Source of the DNA: Pipra filicauda
Lineage: Eukaryota; Chordata; Aves; Passeriformes; Pipridae
Direction of reading: 5' to 3'
Assembly (NCBI RefSeq): GCF_003945595.2
Contig: NW_024104096.1
Span: 124,001 to 188,000, forward strand
Length of the DNA stretch: 64,000 bases
The notes beneath the pieces are model-generated. The model was not told where the DNA came from and did not search any database. It saw only the letters and a program-made list of their open reading frames with translations. The first letter of the stretch is position 1, and each line of letters opens with the position of its first letter. Below, in pieces: positions 49,320 through 62,929 of the stretch. The position numbers and the translations under genes were made by a program.

Positions 49320-52270
49320 GTATCCTACCAAGTCATATTTAATGCATTTTGCAAAATTACTACCCCAGTTTACCTTCTGAATATGGTCCAAGGCTTTTAC
49401 AGCTGGCATTATCCATTCTTCCTCTTTCCTCTAACTTTATACTGTTGTGAGGTCAAAAAATTCCTGCAAACATTTGAGTTAAGCTGGTGCAAGTCTGGCA
49501 GTTGTCACCAAACATGGGAGCTCAGTTGCATGCTTTCAGATTGTGCAGACCTGGCAAAGAGATTCTGCAAATCCTAGTTAAGAGACAGAAAAAATCAAAC
49601 ACTAAGAAAGCATTAACGCTTCATCCTCTTGAAAGTCTTATAGAGAGTGCTTTAGTTTTGGTTCCTCTACATCAGCAAAGCACTACTAATTGACAAAAGT
49701 GCAGTCTAGAGACTTAGTTGTCTTTAGAATAGAAATTTTATACTTGTAATCTCATAACTAAAATAGTTCACTAACTTTTCTAAATCTAAATGTGCAAATT
49801 GTAATGAAATTTTTAAAGAGAGAACTAAGGAACAGCTTATTAGTATACAATGAATACCTACAGCAAAAAAGAATGAATAATCCAAAGAAGATATTTATTA
49901 ATAAAATACTGGTATTTATATGAAAATACAAGCCAAACTAAATTCTAAAATAAAAAGTCTGTTCTGAATCCCCTTTCCCTTTAGGCTACAGTCATGGCGT
50001 GTGATGGGTTACAGTTTAGAGAAAACAAAGTTGACAGTTTTTCGGGACATACCCAGTTTCTTGCTCCTTGCATGTGCAGTGCTTGGCATGTGAGGACTCT
50101 GATGTTGCAATGCTCTTCTGGAAATAGTGGAGGATGACACCCAATTCAACTGGCTGTATTACTCGCGTATGCTATGTGTGCACTAAGGTGAAACGACAGA
50201 AAACCAAGCAGATAGGAAAAAGGAAAGTTCATAACTTGCACTTTTTATGTTAGAGGTTTCCATGCTGAAGGTATATGGGCACAAACAAACTTGACATTTT
50301 AAGTAAGCATTTTTCTGGCTTTTTAGCCCAGAACAATAGGCCATAGCCTTAACCTTTGATATCTGATACATAAATAATTTGCGAGTTCTTTCCTTCTAAA
50401 AGATGCACTAATTTAAATTTCTTCCACAAGCCCATCATTCATGTTTCCTCATCAAAGGGTCTGGTCTTAGAGCTGCTATCTTGTTATATTGCTCAATGAA
50501 AAAAATTAAAACTTTTTATAATAAATATCAAGTCGGTAGCAAAATCGTCTTTGACTTTTCTTAAGAGTCATAATATTGACTTCACAAATTAAACAGAGCC
50601 ATTAATGCACACCCTGGAATAGATTTTCAATACTTGAACAGAATCATCATATAGAGAAATGTTTTATGACACCCGGGATATTTCCTAGTGAAGAGAAGAA
50701 AGAATAATACACAGAGAAAAAAAAGGAAGCAATTATGTATGGAGAGTTAAATAAATTGTTGTGGTTTTATTTTGTCTAAGTAATCCACAGTACTGTGGTT
50801 TGTTTCATTCTTTCCTTCAAACTTTTTTATCTGAAGATATGTATCTGAATTAAAACAAAATTATGAACTCATTTCTACTAAACTCACAATCAGCATCCAG
50901 CCTAAACTCCTCCCTTTCTTCTCTGCTAACTCCTCCCTCTCCTCTCTCCTTCCCTATGAAGGTTATTGTAAGATTTCCACATGAAGTCATAGCTAGGAAG
51001 CAAGAATTTTATGTAAGCTTGTGACAAACTGAAATAAAATGTGCAACGTAGCTGCCTCATGTTGCAACAGTTGAAACAGTGTTAGCTGAGGTAGGAAATT
51101 TTACAGAGCCTCTCTATAATATATATACCTTTATTTCTGCTATTTCTGTGTCCCATTGAGACGACACTGTTTATTGTGCTTCTGTATACATTGATTCTAC
51201 CTGAGTACGTAGGTGTCAAGGGAATGAAAACACTTGCTGCTAGGCCAAAATCTGTTCCTTGATAATACATTTCACAGTTGCTCAAGTGCAATTTTGTTGA
51301 ATTAATTATGGTAAATGAGACCATAGCACTAACTCTTTTTTTCCCTCAACCTGCTGTATTTTAGTGTCATTGCATTGCTGCACATCCAAGTCTACCATTC
51401 AGGCATTCAGACATTAGCATTGTTTCCATGTGGGAGGTAACACTGAGGCAGAGGCCTCCTCTTGCTTTTACATGTGTTATAGATGAAGAATGTGTCAAAG
51501 CTTCTCAGTCTCCATTGTCTCTGATCTGTATTTGAGAGACAGCACAACACACAAGAGAGTATACAACAACTTCTCCAAGGACTTTTCCATCCTCCTTGAT
51601 AGAGTAACTAACACCTCTTCAGAAGAAAACCAAAAGAAAATGAAGAAAAATCCCCAATTCTGCCTGGCAAAGGCTATGATGGCTAACAGGTGGCAATTAA
51701 ACACTAGTAGAGTGTGTCCACTTCCCATCTTCCTTAAGACTCACTAAGCAGAGTTTCAAATAGCAATACTCGATCTGTGAACTGACATATCTTGAAATTA
51801 TACTGATTGGTACTTCCACCTATATCTGAAAACATTAACTCAGAGAATTTTCAGCCTCTGCATCATATAATCAACACCTTGTTCAACGAATTTAAAAGAA
51901 ATCTTCAATACATTTTTCTATTTAAGTTATTTATTAATTTAATTTCTGTTAAAAAGTGACTCAGATCTATTCCAGTTGCACTCAGTGTCTCCTCTACTTA
52001 TGATAAATCCCATCTGTATAAACACACCTGTGTGAGAGAAACAGCACACAGAGGTCTACAGATGTTAGATAAAGTGTAAAAGAAAATATTTCAGGTGGGT
52101 TTAATCTTGATGGTCTTAACAGCTATATTGCTCTCTCAAGATAGATGCTTTGTTGCCATTGTTTCTGTAAGAGAGGGCTGTTTCTAGTCAGCTTTTGTTA
52201 TACATACATACCCTCACATTATTTATTTGACCTTTTGGTAAATTCTTGACACTGTGCAGGATCAAGCTGT
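49320..52270. other. Non-coding stretch
   Basis: AT-rich, with no recognised gene or repeat. Open frames are at most 85 codons. Confidence 0.5.
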
Positions 52271-52381
52271 GGGTGTTTTTTTTTTGTTTTTTTGTTTTTT
52301 TGTTTTTTTTTTGGTTTTTTTTTTTTTTTTTTCCCCCAGAAACAAGGCTCTTCCTTTTTTTTTGGAAAAAAAAAAAAAAAA
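52271..52381. repeat. Poly-T/G tract followed by T-run/A-run foldback
   Basis: T with interspersed G at 52271-52332, then TTCC, nine or ten T, GG and a run of about 18 A ending near 52381. The T and A runs could pair as a foldback. Open frames across it are low-complexity artefacts. Confidence 0.88.
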
Positions 52382-52603
52382 GATGTATCTGATTTTGTTT
52401 GCTTCCTATCTCAGAGCAGGGAGAAAAAGAAAGTCTCAAATTCCCAGTCTTTGCAGCAAATAAGATCCAGAAATGTAAAACACCTGATCGGCATAGAATA
52501 ATATTTGGTAAAGACACTTGTTCACCATAACCTAAATACATCCTGATAAGATTGAGGTACATGGCTCGCAGATAAGCCAGGCATGCAAATATATGAGATA
52601 CAG
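52382..52603. other. Short non-coding stretch
   Basis: Between the T-rich tract and the LTR. Nothing is recognised. Confidence 0.5.
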
Positions 52604-52608
52604 ATGCT
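52604..52608. repeat. Target-site duplication, left copy (ATGCT)
   Basis: ATGCT directly precedes TGTTATGGC. The same pentamer follows the LTR at 53535-53539. Confidence 0.82.
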
Positions 52609-53534
52609 TGTTATGGCTACAAACCAGGGAAGGGAGTTACAGCTATGAATATTCACACTGTTATGCCATCTGAAGATGGCCACCCTGCCCTCCTGCTGCA
52701 GGGAGTTCTGGGGGGGCAGAGTTTGCCATGGGTTAAAGTTGTTCTGGGGTCTCAGCTGCCACCAGAAACAGTCCCTGCCTGGCTGAGACAGCAAAAAAAG
52801 CTGCACTGCCCTAGTCACCATGCTGACACAGTTGCCCACTGCTGGAGTGCTGCTTCAGGCACCACCGCTGCTGTTAGTGCCACTGCTGCTGCTGCCTGCC
52901 CGGGATTCCTGCACCAGACTGCTGCTGGAGCAGCACCACAGCACCGCTGCCATTTGCCCGCCACTCACCCACCACTCACTTGCCATATGAAACCACTGCC
53001 TGTGCTGGGATCACCGAATGGAAGAGACTGAAAGTGAAACGAATTGCTACCACCCACAGCCCAGCCAAGCCAAGTGGGACAACAGGTGGCAGGGAACAAA
53101 GAGAGTGTAAAGTGGTACCATCACTGCAGTTGAGATCTGAACCTATCTGAGTGGCATGGAGGGGCCATTTTGGTAGTGTGGCTCCTTGTGATCTGCACAC
53201 TTTTCCTGGGTTTTTGCTTTTGCCCCTTTCTCCCATTGTTTTCTTTTGTTTCGGTGGATGGGAGTAGTTGGCAGAGATGACTTTCTGCCATTCTTTTTCC
53301 CCTTTGTTCCTGTGGGACCATGTGATGTGGTGAACTCCCTTTTTTGTGGGTAAGCCATTTCCCTTTTACCTTTGTAGTGATGCTATTTTCTTTTATCTTG
53401 TTAGTAAACCATTATTTTTTCACCTATAACTTTCTTGCATTTTTTGTCTCTCTATATTTTGGGGGGGGGGTTATAGGGAATAAAAAGGCGAGGGAGTTTT
53501 TTTAATTGGCAATATTTGTCTTTAAACCACAACA
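52609..53534 (+). mobile_element. Solo LTR of an endogenous retrovirus, about 930 bp
   Basis: It starts TGTTATGGCTACAAACC and ends GTCTTTAAACCACAACA, with imperfect inverted terminal complementarity (TGTTATGG versus CCACAACA). A perfect 5-bp duplication (ATGCT) flanks it. An AATAAA lies at 53479-53484, and a 10-G run precedes it at 53461-53470. The left half is GC-rich with CTG-like repeats (52855-52925). No internal retroviral genes adjoin it, so it is a solo LTR. Long LTR, 5-bp duplication and AAACCACAACA end fit an ERVL-type avian element, which is inference. The 128-codon plus-strand frame (52645-53031) is a chance reading of U3. Confidence 0.85.
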
Positions 53535-53539
53535 ATGCT
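53535..53539. repeat. Target-site duplication, right copy (ATGCT)
   Basis: An exact copy of 52604-52608. Confidence 0.82.
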
Positions 53540-53831
53540 GTACTGGGCAGTTGTTTGTGGAGACACATAGGTGAATTTAACACTCAGGGTATGAGAGTTG
53601 GGAAGGACTTAGTTTAAGAAGCTCTGTTCCTGCTTAAGGCTAGGCAGATGCTCATAGGAAATAACAAACTTTTTTAAAGGACAGAAGAAGAAGTCAACAA
53701 AAGTCAGGAAACCAAGGTAATACTTTTCCTGTTTCCTAGTGTAATTCTTAGACAGAACTGCATATTTAACGTAGCAACAACCAAAAAAATTAGTCTAAAA
53801 TCTATTTTGTAGAAATAATTTTTCATATTTG

Positions 53832-54164
53832 GCATTTATGAACTATGAGGAGAGGCTGAGGGAGCTGGGGCTGTTCAGCCTGGAGAAGAGGAGGCTCAGG
53901 GGAGACCTCATCACTCTCTACAACTCCCTGAAAGGAGGTTGTAGCCAGGTGGGGGTTGGTCTCTTTTCCCAGGCAACTATCAGCAAGACAAGAGGGTATG
54001 GTCTCAGGTTGTGCCAGGGGAGGTTTGGGTTAGAGATTAGAAAAAATTTCTTTACAGAGAGGGTGATCAGACATTGGAATGGGCTGCCCAGGGAAGTGGT
54101 GGATTCTCCGTCCCTGGAGGTTTTTAAGACGAGACTGGATGTGGCATTTAGTGCCATGGTCTAG
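53832..54164 (+). pseudogene. CR1 ORF2 C-terminal fragment
   Basis: The open frame reads [20 protein letters not shown], then [25 protein letters not shown] and [10 protein letters not shown]. This is the conserved C-terminal tail of CR1 ORF2, downstream of the RT domain. The corresponding part of the 21.8-24.1 kb copy (RLRSLGVFSLEKGKLRRGLI) is homologous but more decayed. It is a truncated retrotransposon fragment with no start of its own, not a gene. Confidence 0.93.
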
Positions 54165-54246
54165 TAACCACAGCGGTAGTGGATCAAGGGTTGGACTTGA
54201 TGATCTCAGAGGTCCCTTCCAACCCAGCTGATTCTATGATTCTATT
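53832..54246 (+). mobile_element. CR1 LINE 3' end, well preserved
   Basis: A 5'-truncated CR1 copy of about 415 bp ending in the classic terminus TTCCAACCCAGCTGATTCTA followed by TGATTCTAT. It contains the last part of ORF2 and the 3' UTR with GGACTTGATGATCTCAGAGG. Its open frame is continuous for about 110 codons, so it is the youngest-looking CR1 in the window. Confidence 0.96.
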
Positions 54247-57200
54247 TTGCATCTAGGATTAAGACCTGGAACTAGATTTATTGTGGAAAATTTGTTTTGA
54301 GCGAACTCATATAATTTGAGGATTTGAGTTTTCATAAATTTTTATTAACTTATTGGTCTCAGACTTCAAGTAAAAATGAATAATTCACTTGTATTCAGCC
54401 TTTCTCTGAGGAGTTTCATATCCAGAAATGCAAGATGATCCAGTGAATATTGACAAAAATTAACTATAAGATTGAACTTTCAACACATCTATTGAACTGT
54501 GTAATTAGAAGTTTTGGACATATTGAGTTCATTTTTGCAATTAACTATGCAAATCTTCTCTACAAACTTTCCTGTAATGTACTACGTGCCAAAAGAAAAT
54601 AAAAGGTCATTCTGAGCAAGAACAGGCTAAGGTGTTAAAACACATCAGACAGCTGATATTTCTTGAAAAAGCTGAGAAATGGAGGTTTATTACTAGTCTC
54701 CAGTTCCCATGCTTACTATCAATGTGCAACTTACATGAAAAAGCTAATATTACAAAGCTTAACCTTACTTAGTTTTCTACTGTGACCTTCTTGTATCTCT
54801 TTTTCCAATATATCTGTCTTATAAATACTGAAGTGTATGAGTGGACATAGATGTTAAGTGAATGTTAACCATTAACTCTCTTATTTTAGAAAAATATTCT
54901 GAATTCCTGTTACCACATGAAGAATCATCAAACCAGGACAAAGCCAGATTTCCTTCCCCACATTTTCATATGGGGAAAATATAGGAAAAGAGTGGGAAGA
55001 GAAACTTCCTGAAGGTAATGTGGGAGACTATGATTTGAGTGCTTTTGTGATTATGAAAATGGCTCTTCATCTTCAGTAAAAACATTTGCTTTTTTAGAGT
55101 TGTTGAACACCTAGATTTTTCACTAACCTTAGTAGGAGCTGAAAGAATCCAGGCCCTTTCAAAGTCAGTACCATAAGAGTACAATACCCTCTAGAGGAAT
55201 GGAAAGCAACATGCATACATGTTATACATGTTATACACTATTATTGAGTATTTCATGTCTGGCATTAGCTGTGTTCTGAATATATTTTTTTTATTCATTT
55301 CTGAACTCAATAGTAACTAATAGTGATTTAAATATATTATATTACCCTAAATACCTTCCTCCCACCCCCACCCTTTTCTTTTTAATTTGCTAAAAGTGGC
55401 AGAGATTCTTTTGCACTGGAAATACCAGATGGTGATTTTCTAAACTACCCATGATTGCTTCTTTTTTTCCTCACAGCATTTAATTCATTCCTTTTTGATG
55501 GGCTTAACTGTCTTGTTACCACTCATTCTCTATATGATCAACTTGGACTTCTAAGATTGGTATCCTGCTCTCCTGTGAAAAAAATAACCTACAGTTTCAA
55601 AATTGTAGCTCTTTTACCTCCAAACTCCATTATCTTTCCCACTGATATTTTTCTTAACCTCAAGAGTGATTTCTCTTGAGATATGTGAAACTGCACAATC
55701 ACAGCCAACATAAAGCCAGAGGCACACTCCCTTCTAAGAAAATATTATCTCATTTTTTCCAATCTTCTCCATCTTTCCATATCGCCCATTTTCCCTGCCA
55801 TGTAATTATTGTGCTTTACCTGTTCTGCAGAGCATTTAAATATCTTGTACACAGCTGGGTCTGAATTCTTCTTGTCCAGCAAGTTCAAGAGATAAGATTT
55901 TCGCACAGACCTGTGCTTCTGCACAGATACTAACAGGAATTTCATTGAGGCTGTAAGTCCTTGGTGCTTGACAAAGGTTGGGTCCGTGGCAGCAGCAGAA
56001 TTATCTGGCTAAGGATTAACTCTTCAAGAATGATTTTAAATTTACAAACCTATAAAACACCTGTGAAAACACACATGGAATTCAAGCCTGGCTCTCTGGA
56101 GATGCAGCTCTTCTGCACAACTTCTATATTTCCCTCCACGAGCTTATTAGCTCCTCAGACAGAGCCTACCGTGGTCTCTGAATTCACACCTGTTGTTTAG
56201 TGCACCTAGATAAAATATGGTCTAATCTTCTCTGATTAAGGAAAAATTTTACTAGCTATATCCTTGCAATGTTTACCAATACCCTTGACCCTAAAGGGAA
56301 AAAAGGGATTATGTGAATCCACATTTAATGGGACTAGGCCAGATCATTTAAAAAGCAGAAAAGAGAAAATCAAATGATCTGGTAAGTTAGAACACTGACA
56401 TTAATATTATTTATATAGGGTTGAATATATTCTAGATGAAGAATGTTATGCTACTATGACAGTAGTCATCCACCTCTATTTTTCAAAAAAGAGAGAAAGG
56501 AAGGAGTTTCTGAAAGACCAATGCACTAGTTTATTTTTCATAAGGAAACATCACATTTTCTACCTTTATGTTATTTGTCAAATTCCTTTTAACTTAATTG
56601 CTAAATGTTGAGGAGGATCAGGAGAACATTTATTTAATCTGTGACTATGAGTACCACTGACACTGTAATATAGGTGTTTGCCTTTTATTCATTACAATAA
56701 GCATCAGCAAAGGAAGTATTGTATGCAATGTTTTGGAAAGAAAACAGGGTGTCAGGGTGATAGGTTACACACAAACCAATGATTGTTTGCTTGGAATGGT
56801 CTGTCTAATTTCTGATTATGCTGATGTTGTATATTTGATTACAGCACAACTCTTGAGCTATTCTTAAGGTTTCTTTACCGTTCCAAGTAGTGGAGACACC
56901 AGCATTTTCCTCAGAAGTGCAAAACTGTGCCTGTAATATAGTAGTGCATGAAAATACTGTTTTTGATTTTAACTCCTACATCCCAAGTTCCAAAAAATGG
57001 CATTAATGAAAGAACTATTTCAGTTTGTAGAGTTTCTTATACTTCAGTAGAGTTGAATGTGCAAGAAAAACATCATTCAGCTCTCTTTTTGCTTGAGAGC
57101 AAATTAATGATTTTCAGGAATGCATCCTGAAATCTCAAGACAGTACCGAAAGCCTGATAAGTTTTGGGCAAACATTTGTTGTTGAAGTCTGCCCAGCTTC

Positions 57201-60200
57201 AGCAAGAGTAAATGGCTGACAGTAATAATGTACTGAAGATGTCTTTCCAGACCAGCTGAGATACAATTAAGGTCAGTCTCATTTTCCTTCCTCCTCTTCT
57301 CAAGAGAAAGGAAAGAAGGGACAACAACCTGATTCATGAGTCTGTCCTGCCACTGCTGCCACCACAGCATAGCAATTGTGTTGGAAAAAGTTCAGCTCAT
57401 ATTTAATTGCAGTTATGACAACAAAATTAAACTGGTATTTCTAGCATAGGTTTCCCTCTTCACCCCAGTGGCTCAGTTGATACACCTCTGATGGAATAGG
57501 AGTGTCACTGGCTGCCCACTTGTGGCCTGATATGTGGTTTTTCTCATCTCTTTTTCTGTCTCTAGAAGTGTTTCCGGATTTCAGGATTATGATAGGCTAA
57601 ATGGATCGGATGCCTTTATAGCAGATGGCCGGCATTTAATCTCAGGCATGTTGGTACATACCAGAGGCTGCTAAAAATCTTCATCACCTCTCCCATCCCA
57701 GTGTGACAGAGCAAAGCTGGCCAAGACAGTGAATTCTATCTGGAGTTTTAATGTGGCAGGTGTGGAAAAAGCAGGCATTTCTGATGGTCTGACCTTCTTC
57801 TATGAAAGCGGAAGGGTCATGGTGACCACTGGGAAATGCATGGAAACAAAATTTCTACTTAGTTCAATCTGTTTCATGTGTGTTTTCTGTAAGTTTAACT
57901 TCGAAATGTAGTCTCGCTGTGGTGCCTGTGTTGCAGATGTCTGCATGTGCATCCATGTTAATTTAAAATAGAAGTCATGGTTTCCTAATAAAGATTTGAA
58001 TAACATTAAACCAGAAGATAAATATTGATTCGTATTTTATCATATAATATTTTTCCATATGCTAGAAATTTGAAGTTTTCATCTCAAATCCATATAGGAG
58101 TTAAATTTGACCCCTAAGTTTCAGCTTAGTGCAAAGAGCAAGTAAATGCTGGAAATCAGGATTTGTAATGGCTAACCCAAACCATCCTTAACTACCTACC
58201 TACACCTCTATAATGTCCTATACTGGCTATGCAACTGTAGAAACAGACTTAAAGAAGTAATCTGTCCTTTTAGCTAATAATATCAAAATGAGACCTTTTT
58301 CTTCACTTTGCCTGGACCTCTAACCTTTAAAGGTGAGTTAGACAGCTGCAGAAAACCTGATCTCATTTTCTGCCCCTGGCAAGATTTTTTCAAGTTCATC
58401 TTCTTTTTTTTCCCTTCTCTCAAAATCTGATGAAAAAATGAAATGTCATGAAAACAGGCTCTGAGGCTAAAAAACCCTCTGTCTGTCTCTGTGACAGATG
58501 TCAGTTTGAAAGGTTTCAGGTCACCTGTCAGAACTATGTCAGTATGATCCATACAAACATCTACTCAACCTCTAACACTAACATTGAGTTCTGCTTTTTA
58601 AAATACCCCTTGAAAAAGAATCAAATGATTTCAAGTCACTGCCTTTTCCCCTTTCTTTTAACTCTGATTAATGAGCCAAACTCTTAGGAAAAAAAAAGGT
58701 GGGGGGAAAGGAAAAAAGAGCCTTTAAGAAAGGACAGTTTGACCTTTTTGTGCCCCTGGCTGTGAACCAATCAGGATTCTCGTAATCCAAACACAGATGC
58801 CTGGAGCTAAACAAATACTATACTTGTGAACAAGAATTCAGTTTGCTGTCAAAATACAATGATGAGCAGCAAAGTGCTGCTCTTAATAAAAATACCCTGA
58901 ATTAAATGAAACTGTTTTTAATTAATAAAGGGAGTATCATGAGTAATGTTATACATCACTAATCATTTGGAAACAAACACATTGGGATATTTATGCATAT
59001 ATGCTACTTATGTACGTTTAAACCGCAGTACCTCATCTCTACATGAGACATAATCCCATAATATTTTATGCCACCAGAAACACTGCTCATCTAATGCTGC
59101 AATTCAGTATTTTGTAATGATTAATTAAGAGGCTTGAATGTTATTTTGTTCCTAGCTTAGTGTCATAATGTTTGCATTATTTCTCACATGCGTGATCTGC
59201 CCTTTTAAAGACTAAGCCTCTGTTTTGTTAAAAAATTTAATTGCACTATTAAAGGGAAGATCCCAGCTGCATGACAGTTTTCATCAGCATGTTAATAGTC
59301 TACCAATAGATATGATTAGAGCTTTCTCCCAATTTCTATTTCATATGTCCCACATACTTCTTATCAAGTATTTTCTTGATGTCAGTGGGCATATTTTTGC
59401 ATGTTTCTTAAAAATCTGTAATGTCAGGTTTAAGGTCCAATATCACAGTTGCAAAAAAAGATCTGGACATCACATTGATACATCACAGATGCACCAGATA
59501 CAAATTTAAATGTAATCACAAAGTAATTCAGTACTATTGTGGTTTTTTTTTTTTTTCAGAGCTAAATATGTCATTTAATTCATGTATGAAACTGGTGAGA
59601 AAACATAGGTGGTGTTTTTATGGTATCTTTCTGCAGAACATTCTCATCAGGTGTAGAATTTTATTTTTTAACATTTTTCCAGTAAATATTTATGTGCCAT
59701 TGCTCACTAAATGTCCATAATCTTTCCTTTTTCTCATATGTGCCTACAGCAAATGTGGAAACAAATTACAACATATTTGAATTCCTCTTTTTTTTTTTTT
59801 TAATAATTAATGATGGCACTGTGCCACTCACCAGGGTATAATTTCATTAAGATTAAAACTGAGTCATATGACAAGAAAACAGTCAGTTTGGTATCAAAGC
59901 TCTTACAAAACAAGTATCAGCTTCATTTTGGGCAGTCCTAAAGAGACTTGAGAACAGTTGGAGACAAAACCATCCACAGAAAACTATTGTATTTTTTAGA
60001 TGAAGATAACCGCAAGCATCCTGAAATACTTAACTGTGGCTAATCTCTTAGTGAGTTGTGTTTACACTGGTTTTCTCACTTTAATGTCAAATTCTTCCTT
60101 TTTTATTTTTCCAGTTGAACATTATTGTTTAATACAATCACAGAGCGGAAATGAAGAAATTTACATGTCATATTAAACTGCAAGGTGAACAGTATGATTA

Positions 60201-60908
60201 TTTGAAAGCTCTGATGGGAATGGACAGTTTCACTGAAAACCTGCCAGCTGCGCAATTTTTCTGGTCACAGCGGACATGATGAAGACTGGACCATGACCGA
60301 ACACCTTCTTAAATACTTACTGATGTAACTCCAAGTCCACCTTGCAAATGAGGGTTAACCACTTCAAAAAGCAATATTCCTTGTGTCTGCAGAATTGTAA
60401 GCAGTAATCAGAGAGATTTCCTTTCCGGTGTTCTCATAACTTCAAGGTCTGCAAATAAATCTGCAAGATATAATTTTTTTTGTGTGCCGAAAGACTTATT
60501 AATATTATGAGTTAAATGCTAAGAATGTTGAAAAATATGATAAATGATTTAACGTAACTTTGTTGCCCCCAGTTATTTTCAGCACTTAGTCTGTGACACA
60601 CTGTTCCTCAAAATAAAGCAGTGAACTGAAAAATATACACAGTCCTTATCACACAGTAAGCCCTTTTAGAACCTAATAAATTTATTACATCTCTAAAGAA
60701 AGTCTTTCACTTGCTTCCCTCCTTTAGCATTGACAACTACATCTGGCCAGTCAGCCAGATACTCAAAGGGCATTATTGCATATAAGAATCGGAAATGTTG
60801 AATCAGTTATTGGCATCACACTGGAATAACATGTTAATATTGCCACAAACAGTGGCCTTGTAAGAATAACACTTTGATGTTTCAAGAGTATTTAACAAGG
60901 GCATTAGG
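54247..60908. other. Long non-coding stretch
   Basis: About 6.7 kb, AT-rich, with no recognised exon, RNA gene or transposable element. Open frames are at most 111 codons and lack domains. Parts such as 58980-59220 are rich in TAAT/ATTA motifs, but I cannot judge conservation. Confidence 0.5.
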
Positions 60909-60971
60909 AAACAAACCAAACCAAACCAACAAAAACCCAAAACAAACCAAAACCCCACAAAACAACAAAAA
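60909..60971. repeat. 63-nt A/C-only tract (AAACC/AAC)n
   Basis: All bases are A or C on the plus strand, with irregular AACC and AAC units. The A-rich run continues to about 60987. Confidence 0.9.
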
Positions 60972-60988
60972 TAACAACAATAAACAGA

Positions 60989-62033
60989 AGGGAGAGTGAA
61001 AACAGCAATGATTGTGAAGATAGATGTCCCAGCTGAAACTAATAATTCTGAACAGCACTAAAATTAATTACTCTGTAGTTGTAAGCAGGCAGTGGATTTA
61101 TGTTAAATGACAGAGTGTTTGCAAATTTTCCTGACCACTCAATTAGAAAATGTACCAAGTACAGGCATCAGCTGAGCATGCATTATTTAAGCAGTTGGTG
61201 TCTGGTAACAATTTGTGGTTGCCTGTAGGAAAATTCACACTTTCTGGGAGAAATTCTTTCACCTTTGTGTGCCCACAGCACAGATCTCTCCTCATGGCAG
61301 CTGTAGGATACACTGGAACTTTGTGACCTGGAAAATGTGGGACAACTGACACAAGGTGACCCCCTGAATGCTGGGGTAGGCCCAATTAATTTAAAATTTT
61401 GCTTGGCCTTGTCTCTTCCAATTTTCTAAATCCTCTGGAAAAATGATTAATGCGTACACTGCCAAAGCGAAAATATTTTTGACCCTATTAAAGTCGACCA
61501 AGGGTAAACCAAGTGTAGGCTGGCATTGTATCAAACTAGCTTTATTAAATTTGATTGGAGGTTTGTATGAGGAAGGGACAGACAAGGACATTATTTTGCA
61601 CAGCAACTCCCTTTTAAATGAAAATACTGGGAGGAATACAAAGTACTGGTATACATTGGAATGAAGCTGTATTTAACCTAGCAGAATTCTACAAAAAAAG
61701 AGATTATTTTTGAGAAGGCTTCGTATTTTCTCACTGTGAAAGCATATTGTCAGTGAAGCTGACTCATTATACAATGAGCATCATTTCCCTTGAAGGGGAA
61801 AGAAATTCAAACTTTGCCTTACTTCTTGCCTTTTCAGATTTTTATTCCCCAAATTGTTCTTGTCTTGCCAATTCCAGTAGCTGGGGACACATTCAGAGAA
61901 CGGTTTGAGGAGTTGGGTCTTCAGCAGATGTAGGCCTCTCAGCCATTGAAAGTGCTATTTTCAACATTTTCCCCACTTTCTACAGCACTCCTTTTTGTTG
62001 CTGCTATTGTTGCTGTTGTTAGAGAAGTGTTCC
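60989..62033. other. Non-coding stretch
   Basis: Nothing is recognised. A short TTG/CTG-rich run occurs at about 61994-62020, next to the LTR. Confidence 0.5.
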
Positions 62034-62924
62034 TGTTATGCCCTGGCTGGCTTAGCAGGTTTAGGGGAAGATTCAGTAACAAACTTTTGCTTGCAAACTT
62101 TAAAACACTAAAGTAGAAGTACTCGGCAAATTTTAAAACAACATCCGCACAAAGTAAGGCACTTCACAAACTTTAACTTAATAAACTTAAACTTAGCCAA
62201 CTTCAATTTATTCAGATACAACAAGGCACTTACTGAGGCATTGACCGGAATTTTTTAGTCTGACTTACAATATATTTTGAGAAGTTAGGAGAAGAAAGAG
62301 AGTAAGAAAGGAAAAAAAAGGATTAGAGTAGAAAGGTGTATAGTCACCCGCCTGTGGGTCCATCGATGAGACTTGATTGTTGCAATTTCAATGTCCATTG
62401 GTCAGAGTAATGGTTACAGTCTTGATCTGCTGGGTGTAGAGGAAGCCCATGAAATACAAAATTCAATGGGTTACTATATGCTCAGTCTTGGTGGGAAATG
62501 CCCAGGTAGCTCCCCTGACGCAGGGAGTTTTACACTGTCTGATGTAACACTGTGGATCATGGGGTACTTTGGAGGCTTTGAGAAAGGGTCTTTATGACAC
62601 CTTCTAAGACGTGACAGCTGCCTCTTATGCAGTTGAGCCAATTATGCCCCATTAGAAGTGATGAATACCTTCAGGCCTACGTGTGAATGTCCTAATATCT
62701 TCCCTGCCTAAGGCATGATGAAAGCACTATCCCACTTTGCAAGATCTGCTTCTTATTGGCCTTTTCCCTATCTGGCTCAAACCCCTACTTGTAGCCTTGG
62801 TGGTGGGTGTGCACCCCCTCTGCACCTGGGTGGTTGTTTTGTACATTGTCAGCAAAGCATCCACTGCTTTTACAAATGGCTGATTGTTTTGAGTCATTAA
62901 CCGTTAACATTCCAGTCTCCCACA
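62034..62924 (-). mobile_element. Probable solo LTR, minus strand, about 890 bp
   Basis: In its own orientation it starts TGTGGGAGACTGGAATG at 62924 and ends CCAGCCAGGGCATAACA at 62034. A poly(A) signal AATAAA on the minus strand (plus strand TTTATT at 62207-62212) lies about 175 bp from the 3' end. The flanking pentamers are GTTCC (62029-62033) and GCTCC (62925-62929), matching at 4 of 5 positions. No internal retroviral sequence adjoins it. Orientation and right end are inferred. Confidence 0.65.
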
Positions 62925-62929
62925 GCTCC

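Noticed and set aside
52645..53031. 128-codon Ala/Pro/His-rich plus-strand frame
   Set aside because: It lies wholly inside the 52609-53534 LTR and has no homology I recognise.
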